DNA from: Candidatus Pelagibacter sp.
GTDB lineage: Bacteria; Pseudomonadota; Alphaproteobacteria; Pelagibacterales; Pelagibacteraceae
Direction of reading: 5' to 3'
Length of the DNA stretch: 47,056 nucleotides
Assembly (NCBI GenBank): GCA_002692325.1
Contig: NZJU01000035.1
Location: 1-47,056 of the forward strand
The position numbers and the translations under genes are program-made. The notes beneath the pieces are model-generated. The model saw only the letters and a program-made list of their open reading frames with translations. It made no database searches and had not been told where the DNA came from. Positions 19,499-27,285 of the stretch are shown here, piece by piece (the stretch's first letter is position 1; each line of letters starts with the position of its first letter).

Positions 19499-20014
19499 TT
19501 ATTTTTTTCCAAATTTTTTTTTAAGCTGTGTATATGCTAATGTAATTGTTTTCAACTTGTCCTCATATTTCTTATTACCTTGGTTTTTATCAGGATGATA
19601 TTTCTTTACAAGTAATTTAAATTTTTTTTGTATTTCTGTCCAATTAGACGATAAATTTAGCTCCATTACTTCAAAAGCATCTCTATCTGTCTGTGAAAGC
19701 TGATCCTTTTTAAAATTCTTGAAATTTGTGGAATTGAAAATATTAAGTTTATCTTCTAAGGCATTCTTCCACAGTATATTAAAGAAATTTTCTGAAGAAC
19801 CAAAGCTTTTTGTTGTTTTATGCCAAGTTAAGTCAGATTTTATGAAAAATTCAATTTCATGAGCCTTCATATTTTCAAAATAGTTCCAATTTTTATTAAA
19901 TATTTTAATGTGTTCTAGACACAATAATCTAAAGTTCTTACTGTTATCCTTTTCTTTGGGAGCCTTATACTTTCCAATTTCTTTACAATTTTCCCAATCA
20001 CAAATAATTTTCAT
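19499..20014 (-). CDS. J-domain (DnaJ-like) protein linked to CobS
   Basis: The 171-residue protein has a C-terminal J domain (about 110-168) with the HPD tripeptide in YHPDKNQG. The N-terminus holds C5-x4-C10 followed by CLEH near 32-35, which could bind a metal. This architecture is that of the small J-domain proteins found next to cobS in many alphaproteobacteria. J proteins stimulate DnaK; here the client may be the CobST AAA+/VWA machine, which is an inference from the conserved linkage. The stop TAA abuts the restored cobS start at 19498. The 5' side faces bolA across a 32-bp gap. Confidence 0.88.
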   Translation of the reverse strand: MKIICDWENCKEIGKYKAPKEKDNSKNFRLLCLEHIKIFNKNWNYFENMKAHEIEFFIKSDLTWHKTTKSFGSSENFFNILWKNALEDKLNIFNSTNFKNFKKDQLSQTDRDAFEVMELNLSSNWTEIQKKFKLLVKKYHPDKNQGNKKYEDKLKTITLAYTQLKKKFGKK

Positions 20015-20015
20015 A

Positions 20016-20029
20016 ATATTATATAATAT
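20016..20029. promoter_or_regulatory. Perfect 14-bp palindrome with back-to-back TATAAT boxes in a divergent gap
   Basis: The palindrome lies in the 32-bp gap between the divergent J-domain gene and bolA. It contains TATAAT on the plus strand (20022-20027), well placed for bolA (ATG 20047). It also contains TATAAT on the minus strand (20018-20023), which would start transcription almost at the J-domain ATG (20014). Promoter use is inferred; AT-rich chance matches are common. Confidence 0.35.
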
Positions 20030-20046
20030 ATGATATCTTTATTAGA

Positions 20047-20302
20047 ATGGAGGATTATTTAGAAGGAATAAAAAAAAAAATTAATAAAAAATATTAGTCT
20101 TCAACAAATTAATATTATCGATAATTCAGATTTACACTCTAAACATAAATCATTCGATAAAAATAAAAAACACTTAAAAATTATCATTAAATCATCTTAT
20201 CTTAGTAGTCTTAGTCGTATTGTAAGCCATAAGATGATAATGGACATCCTAAAAGACGATTTAAAAAATAGAATTCATGCTCTAGAAATTGAAATTCTTT
20301 AA
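20047..20302 (+). CDS. BolA-family protein, frameshifted at a poly-A run
   Basis: From the ATG at 20047 the frame reads MEDYLEGIKKK and then hits a stop (TAG) at 20095-20097, after a run of eleven A (20070-20080). If the run had ten A the product would be 84 residues continuing LIKNISLQQINIIDNSDLHSKHKSF and ending in HKMIMDILKDDLKNRIHALEIEIL. That is a complete BolA/IbaG-type protein: an N-terminal helix, a V/I-I-D-x-S-x-x-H strand, a second His-containing loop, and the conserved SHKM helix with a HAL-x-I end. BolA proteins work with monothiol glutaredoxins in Fe-S handling. The 3' end overlaps the convergent aroB gene by 21 bp. It has been missed as an ORF because of the frameshift. Confidence 0.8.
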
Positions 20303-21404
20303 TTTATTAAATTCTTTTATCAAATCTTTTTTTTCAAATTTTATCTTACCGGGCAATGTGGTTTTGCCAATATCTTTTAATAATATAAAATTAATTCTAT
20401 TATCATCATTCTTTTTATCATTTTCCATAAACTTTATAGTTTTTTTGATATCTTTAAAAAAGAAATCTAATTTAAGATATTTTTTTAGATTGTTATCGAG
20501 ATAAATCTTTTGAATTCTTTTCAAAGTTTCTATGCTACAAATTTTTTTTCTATATGATAATTGTGTCTCAAGAATCATTCCTATCAGAACTGCTTCACCA
20601 TGACCTGTGAAATTTGAGTAGTTACGACCAGCCTCAATTGCGTGAGCTACTGTATGACCAAAGTTCAATATCTTCCTAAAATCTTTCTCATTATGATCTT
20701 TTACAACATAATACCTCTTTATCTTACAGCTCCAATCTATTGCTTTCGCAATTGCTTTTGTATCTTTATACAATAAAATCTTCTTAGAGTTTTTTTCAAG
20801 CCAATAAAAAAATTTTTTATCATGTATAATTGAGTGTTTAAGTATTTCAGCATATCCACATAAAAAATCTTTTTTTTTTAAACTTTTCAAAAAATTTGTA
20901 TCTATAATTACAATTTTTGGTTGGTAGAAGGTACCAATTAAATTTTTTCCAAACTGGTTGTTAACCCCAGTCTTTCCCCCTAAAGAGGAGTCAACTTGTG
21001 CTAAAAAAGTTGACGGTACATTAATGAAATTAATGCCTCGTTTAAAGATACTTGCTGTGAAAGCGACCATGTCGCCTGTAATACCACCTCCGATACTTAT
21101 AATGAAATCATTTCTATTAAAATTGTTTTTAAATAAAATATTTAAAATTTTGTTAACCGTATCGATACTTTTATTTTTTTCATTAGGATTTATTGAAATT
21201 TTAATTCTTTTGAATTTTTTCAGTATTTTGTATGCTTTTGATTTAAATCTAATTGGAACATTCTTGTCATAAATGATTGCAACTTTTTCTCCTTTAGGAG
21301 AAATAGATTTAAGTTTCCTTGGAAGGAGCCTTAAGAGATCTGACCCAATGAAAAGAGAGTAATTTTCGTTTTTTTTTTTGGATATTTATATTAATCTTTT
21401 TCAT
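20282..21404 (-). CDS. aroB: 3-dehydroquinate synthase, frameshifted near its N-terminus at a poly-A run
   Basis: The open frame from an internal ATG (21070) carries the catalytic regions: STFLAQVDSSLGGKTGVN, the metal ligand GYAEILKH, NFGHTVAHAIE and HGEAVL. The same frame is open upstream through SLFIGSDLLRLLPRKL and SIGGGITGDMVAF, the NAD-binding part, back to a run of eleven T on the plus strand (21369-21379). An ATG at 21402-21404, overlapping the aroK stop by 14 bp, starts MKKININIQKK and would join this frame if the run had ten A. That gives about 373 residues, close to the usual 360. A ten-A run at 20870-20879 inside the gene is in frame. AroB makes 3-dehydroquinate from DAHP in the shikimate pathway. 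Confidence 0.9.
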
Positions 21405-21897
21405 AAAGTTTAACTATTCTGTTAGCAATTTCATTTTTACCTAGTTTATCACAATTAATCTTAAAATTGGCCAGTCTATATATTTTTTTTCTTTCACCAT
21501 AAATTTTCTTTAAATTAAAATTTATATTGTCTGACAAAAGTGGCCTAGTTTTTTTTCTTTTAACCCTGAATTTTAAACTATTTAAGCTGGTATCAAGCCA
21601 AAAACTTCTGTTATTTTTTAATATAATATCTCTTATTTTTAAGCTCATAAAAGCCCCTCCTCCTAAAGCTATAATTAAATTATTTTTTTTTATATATTTT
21701 AAAGTAGTTTTCTCCTCTAAGTTTCTGAAAAAAACTTCACCTTTGGTTTGAAAAATTTCATTAATAGTTTTTTTTTGGTTTTTCTCAATAATTTTATCTA
21801 TATCGATAAATTGAAGCCGAAGCTTTTTACTTAATATTTTTCCTATTGTGGATTTACCCACACCCATCATTCCAGTTAAAACAAGGCTTTTTTTCAA
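21391..21897 (-). CDS. aroK: Shikimate kinase
   Basis: The 168-residue protein has the normal length of AroK. The P-loop is GMMGVGKSTIGK (about 9-20), followed by the shikimate-binding D-I-D segment (FIDIDKIIE near 31), the GGGA loop (LGGGAFM near 78) and the lid-type Arg region KKTRPLL near 113. It phosphorylates shikimate with ATP. It is followed by aroB with a 14-bp overlap in the restored frame, giving the common aroK-aroB pair. Its 5' side faces a divergent small membrane-protein gene across 71 bp. Confidence 0.95.
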   Translation of the reverse strand: MKKSLVLTGMMGVGKSTIGKILSKKLRLQFIDIDKIIEKNQKKTINEIFQTKGEVFFRNLEEKTTLKYIKKNNLIIALGGGAFMSLKIRDIILKNNRSFWLDTSLNSLKFRVKRKKTRPLLSDNINFNLKKIYGERKKIYRLANFKINCDKLGKNEIANRIVKLYEKD

Positions 21898-21931
21898 TTA
21901 AATTTCCAATAAAGTTTCTTTTATCACAAAT

Positions 21932-21960
21932 TTGTCTTATTTAGTGAGTTTAAATATATT
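21932..21960 (+). promoter_or_regulatory. Putative promoter for the small membrane protein and secreted protein pair
   Basis: A TTGTCT -35-like box (21932-21937) and TATATT (21955-21960) are separated by exactly 17 bp, ending 8 bp before the ATG at 21969. This predicts a nearly leaderless mRNA. The call rests on spacing in AT-rich DNA. Confidence 0.35.
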
Positions 21961-21968
21961 TTGATACT

Positions 21969-22151
21969 ATGCAACTTAAAATCAACAGAACAAAGTCTTT
22001 AGGCCAATCTGTGTTAAGAACTATATTAAAATCCTTAATTGGTCTTGTCTTTATTTTTGTTTTATTATTTTTTATTGAAAAAATTAATTTTCCATCTCCC
22101 CAAAAAAAATTTGAAATTGATATTTCTAATGAGACTATCAAACTTAAATAA
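21969..22151 (+). CDS. Small single-pass membrane protein, function unknown
   Basis: The 60-residue protein has a basic N-terminus (QLKINRTKS), one clear membrane helix (about 20-38, LKSLIGLVFIFVLLFFIE) and a polar tail with NFPSPQK and EIDISNE. The layout of charged N-terminus, helix and ordered polar tail, plus a promoter-like element upstream and a 23-bp overlap with the next gene, supports a real gene. I do not recognise a family. It may act with the co-encoded secreted protein. The alternative is that it is only a leader ORF for the downstream gene. Confidence 0.6.
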   Translation: MQLKINRTKSLGQSVLRTILKSLIGLVFIFVLLFFIEKINFPSPQKKFEIDISNETIKLK

Positions 22152-23868
22152 ATACTTTTTTGTAAGCTTATTTATCACTTTGTCATTTTTTTCTTATTTA
22201 AATGCAGAGAACCAAATTGATATCTGGAAAAAAGATAACAAAAAGGACACTATCACCAAAGAAGAAAAAAAGGATAACATACAGGAAAATTTAAATTTAA
22301 AAGTAAACACGAGTACTGAGAAAGTTAATAAGATTAAAATTGAGGAAAATCTTTTTCAGGATACATTAGATGTAAAAATTTATGGAATTCATGATCCAGA
22401 AAAATATAACTTTAAATTATCCTTGTGGTCAAACACAGAAAGTAAAGAAATTAAAAAAACGATATCAAGGATAAGTAAACTTAAATTATCAAAGACAGCA
22501 GAAGAAATATTTCAAGACACGTTATTAACATTTTCTTACACCCCAATTAATATGAGCATCGAAGAGTTTTTAGAAATTAAGATTAATTGGTTGATTAATA
22601 ACCAGAAAGATTATGAATTAAAATTATTCTTAGAAAAAAATAAAGATTTTCATTTTCAAGAAAAAATCATCAAATATTTAGTTGATAAAAGTATTGCAAA
22701 TACAGACATTAAAAAGGCTTGTGAAGATATAAATTTTTTAAGCAAGGATATAAAAAATTCGTATCTCGAGAAATTCAAGATATACTGTTTTGTCTTCAAT
22801 AAAAATAACGATCAAGCTTTATTGCTTTATGATATATTAAAAGAGGAGAAACAATCGGATAAATTTTTTGATGACAAAATTCAATTTTTACTTGGCATAA
22901 AGGATAAAACGAGCCAAAAAGTAGCTGATAATAATTTACTTAACTTTTACTTATCTAGCATTACAATTAATAACTTTAAGTATACTCCAAAAAAGTCAAC
23001 TCCAAAGTTTATATGGGATTATATGGACTCAGCAAATTTAATTGATTTTAACATAATTGAAGATATGAATAAAATAAATGAGTTAGAGATAGCAGCAAAC
23101 GAAAATCGGATTGACCCAAAAAAGATATTTTCTCTTTATGAAAAAATTCCTTTTGATCTTGATCAATTAATACGCGCTTCAGATATTTATAATACATTAG
23201 GCCAAGTTGAGAGTAGGGCTATTATTTACCAAAAATTTCTTCTTTCCGATAATGAAGAAAAAAAAATTGAATTTTTATTTCTTTTAAAGGATCTCTTTGA
23301 TAGAGAAAAATTAAATAATGTTTACACCTCATTTTTAAGCAAAAATTTAAAAGATATTAAAAATGTACCAAAAGAATACGAGGAAGTTGTAAAAAAAAAT
23401 ATTTTAGTTGATCCTACGCAGAAAAGAAAAAAAATTAAGTACAATGATAAAATTTTACATAGATCAAAGGTTTTAAAATTCTACACAGAAAAGGGAACCT
23501 CTCAAAAAAAAACTCAGAAAGATTTGAACAATGTATTTAAAAAAATAAAAAAAAATAAAGATTATTTCTATTCTGCAAAAGATTTAGCTCTTATAGAGGC
23601 GCTTAAGAACGATGGTTTAACTATCCCAGATAGTTTTCAAATTAATCAGTTTGCAAAGCAGTATGATGTCCCTTCCAATCTTTTAGAGTTAGCAAAAAAA
23701 GAGGAAATAGGTTTCTTAGTGTTAAAAATTGTAGAAATTATTGGAGAAGATGAAGTAAATAATTTAGATCCAGAGACTATTTACTTTATTTCACATCTTT
23801 TAAATAAAAATGGCCTGAAAGAAATTAGAAATAAAATTCTTATATCTTCACTACCTTTAAAAGTATAA
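22129..23868 (+). CDS. Large exported alpha-helical protein of unknown function
   Basis: From the ATG at 22129 the product is 579 residues. I chose this start because it opens with a clear signal peptide: MRLSNLNKY, a hydrophobic core FFVSLFITLSFFSYL, and a likely cut after LNA-EN. An in-frame ATG at 22039 would bury the signal. The rest is Lys/Glu/Asp/Asn-rich and looks all-helical, with repeated leucine-rich stretches that could form an alpha-solenoid or TPR-like fold (for example about 150-290 and 355-430). No catalytic motif is recognised. It sits between the divergent aro genes and def-fmt-truA. It is probably periplasmic and may be a wall- or envelope-associated scaffold, but that is a guess. 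Confidence 0.75.
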   Translation: MRLSNLNKYFFVSLFITLSFFSYLNAENQIDIWKKDNKKDTITKEEKKDNIQENLNLKVNTSTEKVNKIKIEENLFQDTLDVKIYGIHDPEKYNFKLSLWSNTESKEIKKTISRISKLKLSKTAEEIFQDTLLTFSYTPINMSIEEFLEIKINWLINNQKDYELKLFLEKNKDFHFQEKIIKYLVDKSIANTDIKKACEDINFLSKDIKNSYLEKFKIYCFVFNKNNDQALLLYDILKEEKQSDKFFDDKIQFLLGIKDKTSQKVADNNLLNFYLSSITINNFKYTPKKSTPKFIWDYMDSANLIDFNIIEDMNKINELEIAANENRIDPKKIFSLYEKIPFDLDQLIRASDIYNTLGQVESRAIIYQKFLLSDNEEKKIEFLFLLKDLFDREKLNNVYTSFLSKNLKDIKNVPKEYEEVVKKNILVDPTQKRKKIKYNDKILHRSKVLKFYTEKGTSQKKTQKDLNNVFKKIKKNKDYFYSAKDLALIEALKNDGLTIPDSFQINQFAKQYDVPSNLLELAKKEEIGFLVLKIVEIIGEDEVNNLDPETIYFISHLLNKNGLKEIRNKILISSLPLKV

Positions 23869-23886
23869 TTATATTATAAATTTTAA

Positions 23887-24408
23887 ATGGCACTTAAAAA
23901 CATAATCACTGTACCCGACCCTTTACTTAAGTCAGTATCTAAACCAGTAAACCAGATTACAGGTGAAATTAAAAAACTATTAAATGATATGTTAGAAACT
24001 ATGTATAAAGCACCTGGTATAGGTCTAGCAGCTGTACAGGTAGGAGTTCCACTTAGAGCAGTCGTTATAGATATTTCTCGAGATGAAGAAAAAAATCCAC
24101 TTCTTTTTATTAATCCTAAAATAACTTGGAGATCAGAGGAGACATCTATTTATGAGGAGGGTTGTCTTTCTATACCAAATCAATTCGCAGAGATAGAGAG
24201 ACCTGCTAGTTGTAAAGTAGAGTTTTTAGATCTGGAGGATAAAAAAAAAGAAATCAAAGCGAGTGGTTTATTATCAACATGCTTGCAACACGAGGTAGAC
24301 CACTTAAATGGTATTTTGTTTGTAGATTACTTATCCAAATTAAAAAAAAATTATATAATTAAGAAAGTCTCAAAGCAGAAAAAAAATTCAGAAAAAATAG
24401 TTGTTTAA
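23887..24408 (+). CDS. def: Peptide deformylase
   Basis: The 173-residue protein has the three PDF motifs: GIGLAAVQVG (44-53), EGCLSIP with the metal ligand C93, and QHEVDHLNG with H135 and H139 as ligands and E136 as the catalytic acid. It removes the formyl group from nascent proteins, reversing the action of the Fmt enzyme encoded 9 bp downstream. Def, fmt and truA form a plus-strand unit. Confidence 0.97.
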   Translation: MALKNIITVPDPLLKSVSKPVNQITGEIKKLLNDMLETMYKAPGIGLAAVQVGVPLRAVVIDISRDEEKNPLLFINPKITWRSEETSIYEEGCLSIPNQFAEIERPASCKVEFLDLEDKKKEIKASGLLSTCLQHEVDHLNGILFVDYLSKLKKNYIIKKVSKQKKNSEKIVV

Positions 24409-24417
24409 AAAAAATAG

Positions 24418-25338
24418 ATGTCGCTAAATATAATATTTATGGGTACACCAGAATTTTCAGTGCCTTCATTGACCGCTCTGCTTGACAGTCAGTATAAGAT
24501 CACATGTGTTTATACACAACCACCCCAAAAAAAAAACAGAGGTCAAAAAATTTATAAATCACCAATACATCTAACTGCAGAAAAATTTAATTTAAAAGTG
24601 AGATCGCCATATAATTTAAGCAATGACTTAGAGTACAAATTTTTTTTAGATAATAAACCTGATTTAGTTATTGTAGTTGCGTATGGAAATTTGATACCTG
24701 AAAGATATCTGAAAATACCAAATTTACTTTTTTTAAATCTTCATGCCTCACTTTTACCAAAATGGAGAGGAGCTGCACCTATTGAAAGATCAATATTAAA
24801 TCAGGATTTTGAAACAGGAATTTCAATTATGAAAATAGTTAAAGAATTAGATGCTGGCCCATTTATGCTACAGGAGAAAGTCTCGATTGATAAAACAGTT
24901 ACAGCTGGGAAATTAAAAGCCAGACTATCTAAAGTTGGCGCGAGTGCAATAATTAAGGCAATTAATCTTATTTCTAATGGAGAGGAAAAATTTATTGATC
25001 AAGACGTCTCAAATTCTTCATATGCAAAAAAAATAGAAAAATTTGAGACAAAAATAAATTGGGGTAATAAATCTAAAGATATTATTGCAATGATAAACGC
25101 TTTTAATCCAACACCTGGAGCATGGTTTGAACTTAAAAGTCAAAGATACAAAATTTTAGAAGCGGAAGAGTCAACTATGACAGGCCCAATTGGAGAAACT
25201 CTAGATGACCAACTTACAATAGGAACAGGTAAAAATTCAATAAAAATTTTGCAAATTCAAAAAGAGGGTAAAAACATTTTAGATGTAAAAAACTTTTTAA
25301 TAGGCAACAATATTAAAAAAGGAACTAAAATTTTATGA
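24418..25338 (+). CDS. fmt: Methionyl-tRNA formyltransferase
   Basis: The 306-residue protein has normal length. FMGTPEFSVPSL (7-18) opens the formyl-transfer Rossmann domain. YTQPPQKKNRGQK is the conserved loop. LNLHASLLPKWRGAAPIE contains N107 and H109, and D145 in ELDAGP completes the catalytic set. The C-terminal tRNA-binding domain contains NAFNPTPGAWF. A ten-A run (24527-24536) in the PPQKKN loop is in frame, a useful contrast to the frameshifted runs nearby. It formylates initiator Met-tRNA. The stop overlaps the truA start by 4 bp. Confidence 0.97.
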   Translation: MSLNIIFMGTPEFSVPSLTALLDSQYKITCVYTQPPQKKNRGQKIYKSPIHLTAEKFNLKVRSPYNLSNDLEYKFFLDNKPDLVIVVAYGNLIPERYLKIPNLLFLNLHASLLPKWRGAAPIERSILNQDFETGISIMKIVKELDAGPFMLQEKVSIDKTVTAGKLKARLSKVGASAIIKAINLISNGEEKFIDQDVSNSSYAKKIEKFETKINWGNKSKDIIAMINAFNPTPGAWFELKSQRYKILEAEESTMTGPIGETLDDQLTIGTGKNSIKILQIQKEGKNILDVKNFLIGNNIKKGTKIL

Positions 25339-26081
25339 TCGTATTTAATTACCAGCTAATAATTGAATACGATGGTACAAAATTTGTTGGCTGGCAAGCG
25401 CAAAAAAGTGGAATTTCAATCCAGGGAGAGATCCAAAAAATTTTAAAAAGATTTCTTAAAACAGACATAAAACTACTTGGTTCGGGTAGAACTGACTCTG
25501 GAGTCCATGCTTTAGGACAATCCGCTAATTTTCTTATCAATTATAAGATAGATAAAAAAAAACTATTAACCACACTTAATCATTTCCTAAAAAAAAGGAA
25601 GATTTCTATTCTATCAATTAAGAATAAAAAATTGGATTTTCACTCAAGATATAGCGCAAAAGAGAGAAGATATCTTTATATTATTTATAATAGAGAAGCA
25701 CCTCTCAGTTTATACAAAGATAAAGCTTGGCATGTAAGAAAAAAACTTAATATACATTTAATAAAACTTGGTGCAAAAATTTTATCTGGTAAGCACAATT
25801 TTTCAGCTTATAGATCTTCCTCCTGTTCTGCAAAATCGCCCGTAAGAACTCTAAAAAAAATTCTAGTAAAGAAAAAGAAAGATGGCAGGATAATATTTAC
25901 TTTTATCTCGCAGTCATTTCTACAACAACAAGTTAGATCAATGGTTGGATGTTTAAAAATTCTAGGAGAAGAAAAATGGGATATTGATAGATTTAAAAAA
26001 CCTCTTTTTTCAAAAAAACGATTTTACTGTGCGCCCCCTGCACCTCCATCGGGATTATATTTACAAAATGTAAAATATTAA
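25335..26081 (+). CDS. truA: tRNA pseudouridine(38-40) synthase
   Basis: The 248-residue protein shows the TruA signatures: EYDGTKFVGWQAQ near 11-23, the catalytic Asp D54 in GSGRTDSGVHALGQ, and FLQQQVRSMVG near 196. It isomerises uridines in the anticodon arm of several tRNAs. The ATG overlaps the fmt stop by 4 bp. The end abuts the convergent GT2 gene with no spacer. Confidence 0.95.
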   Translation: MIVFNYQLIIEYDGTKFVGWQAQKSGISIQGEIQKILKRFLKTDIKLLGSGRTDSGVHALGQSANFLINYKIDKKKLLTTLNHFLKKRKISILSIKNKKLDFHSRYSAKERRYLYIIYNREAPLSLYKDKAWHVRKKLNIHLIKLGAKILSGKHNFSAYRSSSCSAKSPVRTLKKILVKKKKDGRIIFTFISQSFLQQQVRSMVGCLKILGEEKWDIDRFKKPLFSKKRFYCAPPAPPSGLYLQNVKY

Positions 26082-26840
26082 TTATTTAAAACCGTATCTT
26101 AATAACGAGCTGATAGAAATAAACAATAAAGATTTTAAATTAGAAAAAAAATTAAATTTATTAAAATCTTTGTTTATTATCCATATCCAATAAAGATTTT
26201 TAAGCTTATTGCCTTGAAGAGATTCTTCTCTAATTCTGTATTTTAGAAGACACTCAGGATAACAAAATGCATTATCATTTTTTAAAATTAAACATTTAAA
26301 AAAGTAATCTTCACATATAGGTGTATCTGTAAATTTTGCTCCAAGTATAATTTCTTTTCTTAAAATCATTGAACTAGTCGAAATAGATGTATCTCCTATA
26401 AAGTCTTCAAAAGAAAATTTATCACGCGGTTTTATAATTTTATATTTCTTTTTATTTGAAAAAGGCAAATATTGAGTAAAGGTAAAATTGTAATTATTTA
26501 ACTCCATATAGTTAAGCTGTTTTTCTAATTTTGTTGAATCCCAAATATCATCAGAGTCTATAAAAGCTATATACTTTGATTTTATCTTTTTAAGAGCAAA
26601 GTTTCTACTTTTAGCTGCTGTCATTCTTTTCTTAAAATTAAAAATTTTTATCTTTTTATTTTTTTTATATTTTTTCAATATCTTTGGGGTCTCATCATCT
26701 GAACTACTATCAACAATAATAAGTCTCCAATGTTTATAACTTTGCTTAATAACTGATCTTATTGAGGCTTCTATATATTTATAAGAATTATAATTAGGTA
26801 AAATTATATCAACATTAATCTTAGAGGTTTTTTTTTCCAT
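26082..26840 (-). CDS. GT2-family (GT-A) glycosyltransferase
   Basis: The 252-residue protein begins DIILPNYNSYKYIEASIRSV, the GT2 opening. VDSSSDDETPKIL (nucleotide-binding acid), AAKSRNFALKKIKSKYIAFIDSDDIW (the DxD-type metal site as D-S-D-D) and an acidic ICEDYFFK region (the catalytic base E-D) follow. It would transfer a sugar from a nucleotide donor to a surface glycan or lipid. I chose the ATG at 26840 over one at 26867 because it begins directly before the fold and keeps the overlap with the SET-domain gene at 20 bp. It ends the long minus-strand unit. Donor and acceptor are unknown. Confidence 0.88.
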   Translation of the reverse strand: MEKKTSKINVDIILPNYNSYKYIEASIRSVIKQSYKHWRLIIVDSSSDDETPKILKKYKKNKKIKIFNFKKRMTAAKSRNFALKKIKSKYIAFIDSDDIWDSTKLEKQLNYMELNNYNFTFTQYLPFSNKKKYKIIKPRDKFSFEDFIGDTSISTSSMILRKEIILGAKFTDTPICEDYFFKCLILKNDNAFCYPECLLKYRIREESLQGNKLKNLYWIWIINKDFNKFNFFSNLKSLLFISISSLLRYGFK

Positions 26841-27285
26841 TTTTTTTAATCCTCCATCTTGACTCACTTCTTACAATGTAGCCGCAACATTTTTTTGATT
26901 TGCAATTACATTTATAATTTTTGAAATCTTTATCAAAGCTAAAACCGTAATCATATGTCAATTCCTCATCTTTTTTAATATCTTTAATAGCATATACCCA
27001 TAACTTATAACCTATACCATCAACTTCACAGTTAGGGTCACATGAGTGATTTATAAGCCTAGCCGTATTGAATTTGAAGTCCCCATCAAGATCATATCTT
27101 TTATTTATGTTAAAAAGATAAATTGCTTTGTCATTATCATATTTAGGATTTATTTCAGTTTCTTTCACAGTGATAATTTTACCTTTATACTGAATTATTT
27201 TTGTACCATTTTTGATATCTGTATTAGCGTAAAGACCTAGATTATTAATTTTTGATTTTTTTGACTTATATAAACCTTTTTTCAT
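26821..27285 (-). CDS. SET-domain lysine methyltransferase-like protein with post-SET cysteines
   Basis: The 154-residue protein is a compact SET domain. NLGLYANTDIKNGTKIIQYKG (about 15-35) is the N-SET start, LINHSCDPNC (N79-H80-S81-C82) is the SAM-binding knot motif, and EELTYDYG (Y111-Y113) contains the catalytic Tyr. It ends with a post-SET-like C126-x-C128-x4-C133 pattern that, with the Cys of the NHSC motif, could bind zinc. SET proteins methylate lysines on proteins. It lies in the dapD-dapE unit, overlapping dapE by 4 bp and the GT2 gene by 20 bp. The target is unknown. Post-SET zinc cysteines are commoner in eukaryotic than bacterial homologues. Confidence 0.88.
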   Translation of the reverse strand: MKKGLYKSKKSKINNLGLYANTDIKNGTKIIQYKGKIITVKETEINPKYDNDKAIYLFNINKRYDLDGDFKFNTARLINHSCDPNCEVDGIGYKLWVYAIKDIKKDEELTYDYGFSFDKDFKNYKCNCKSKKCCGYIVRSESRWRIKKNGKKNL

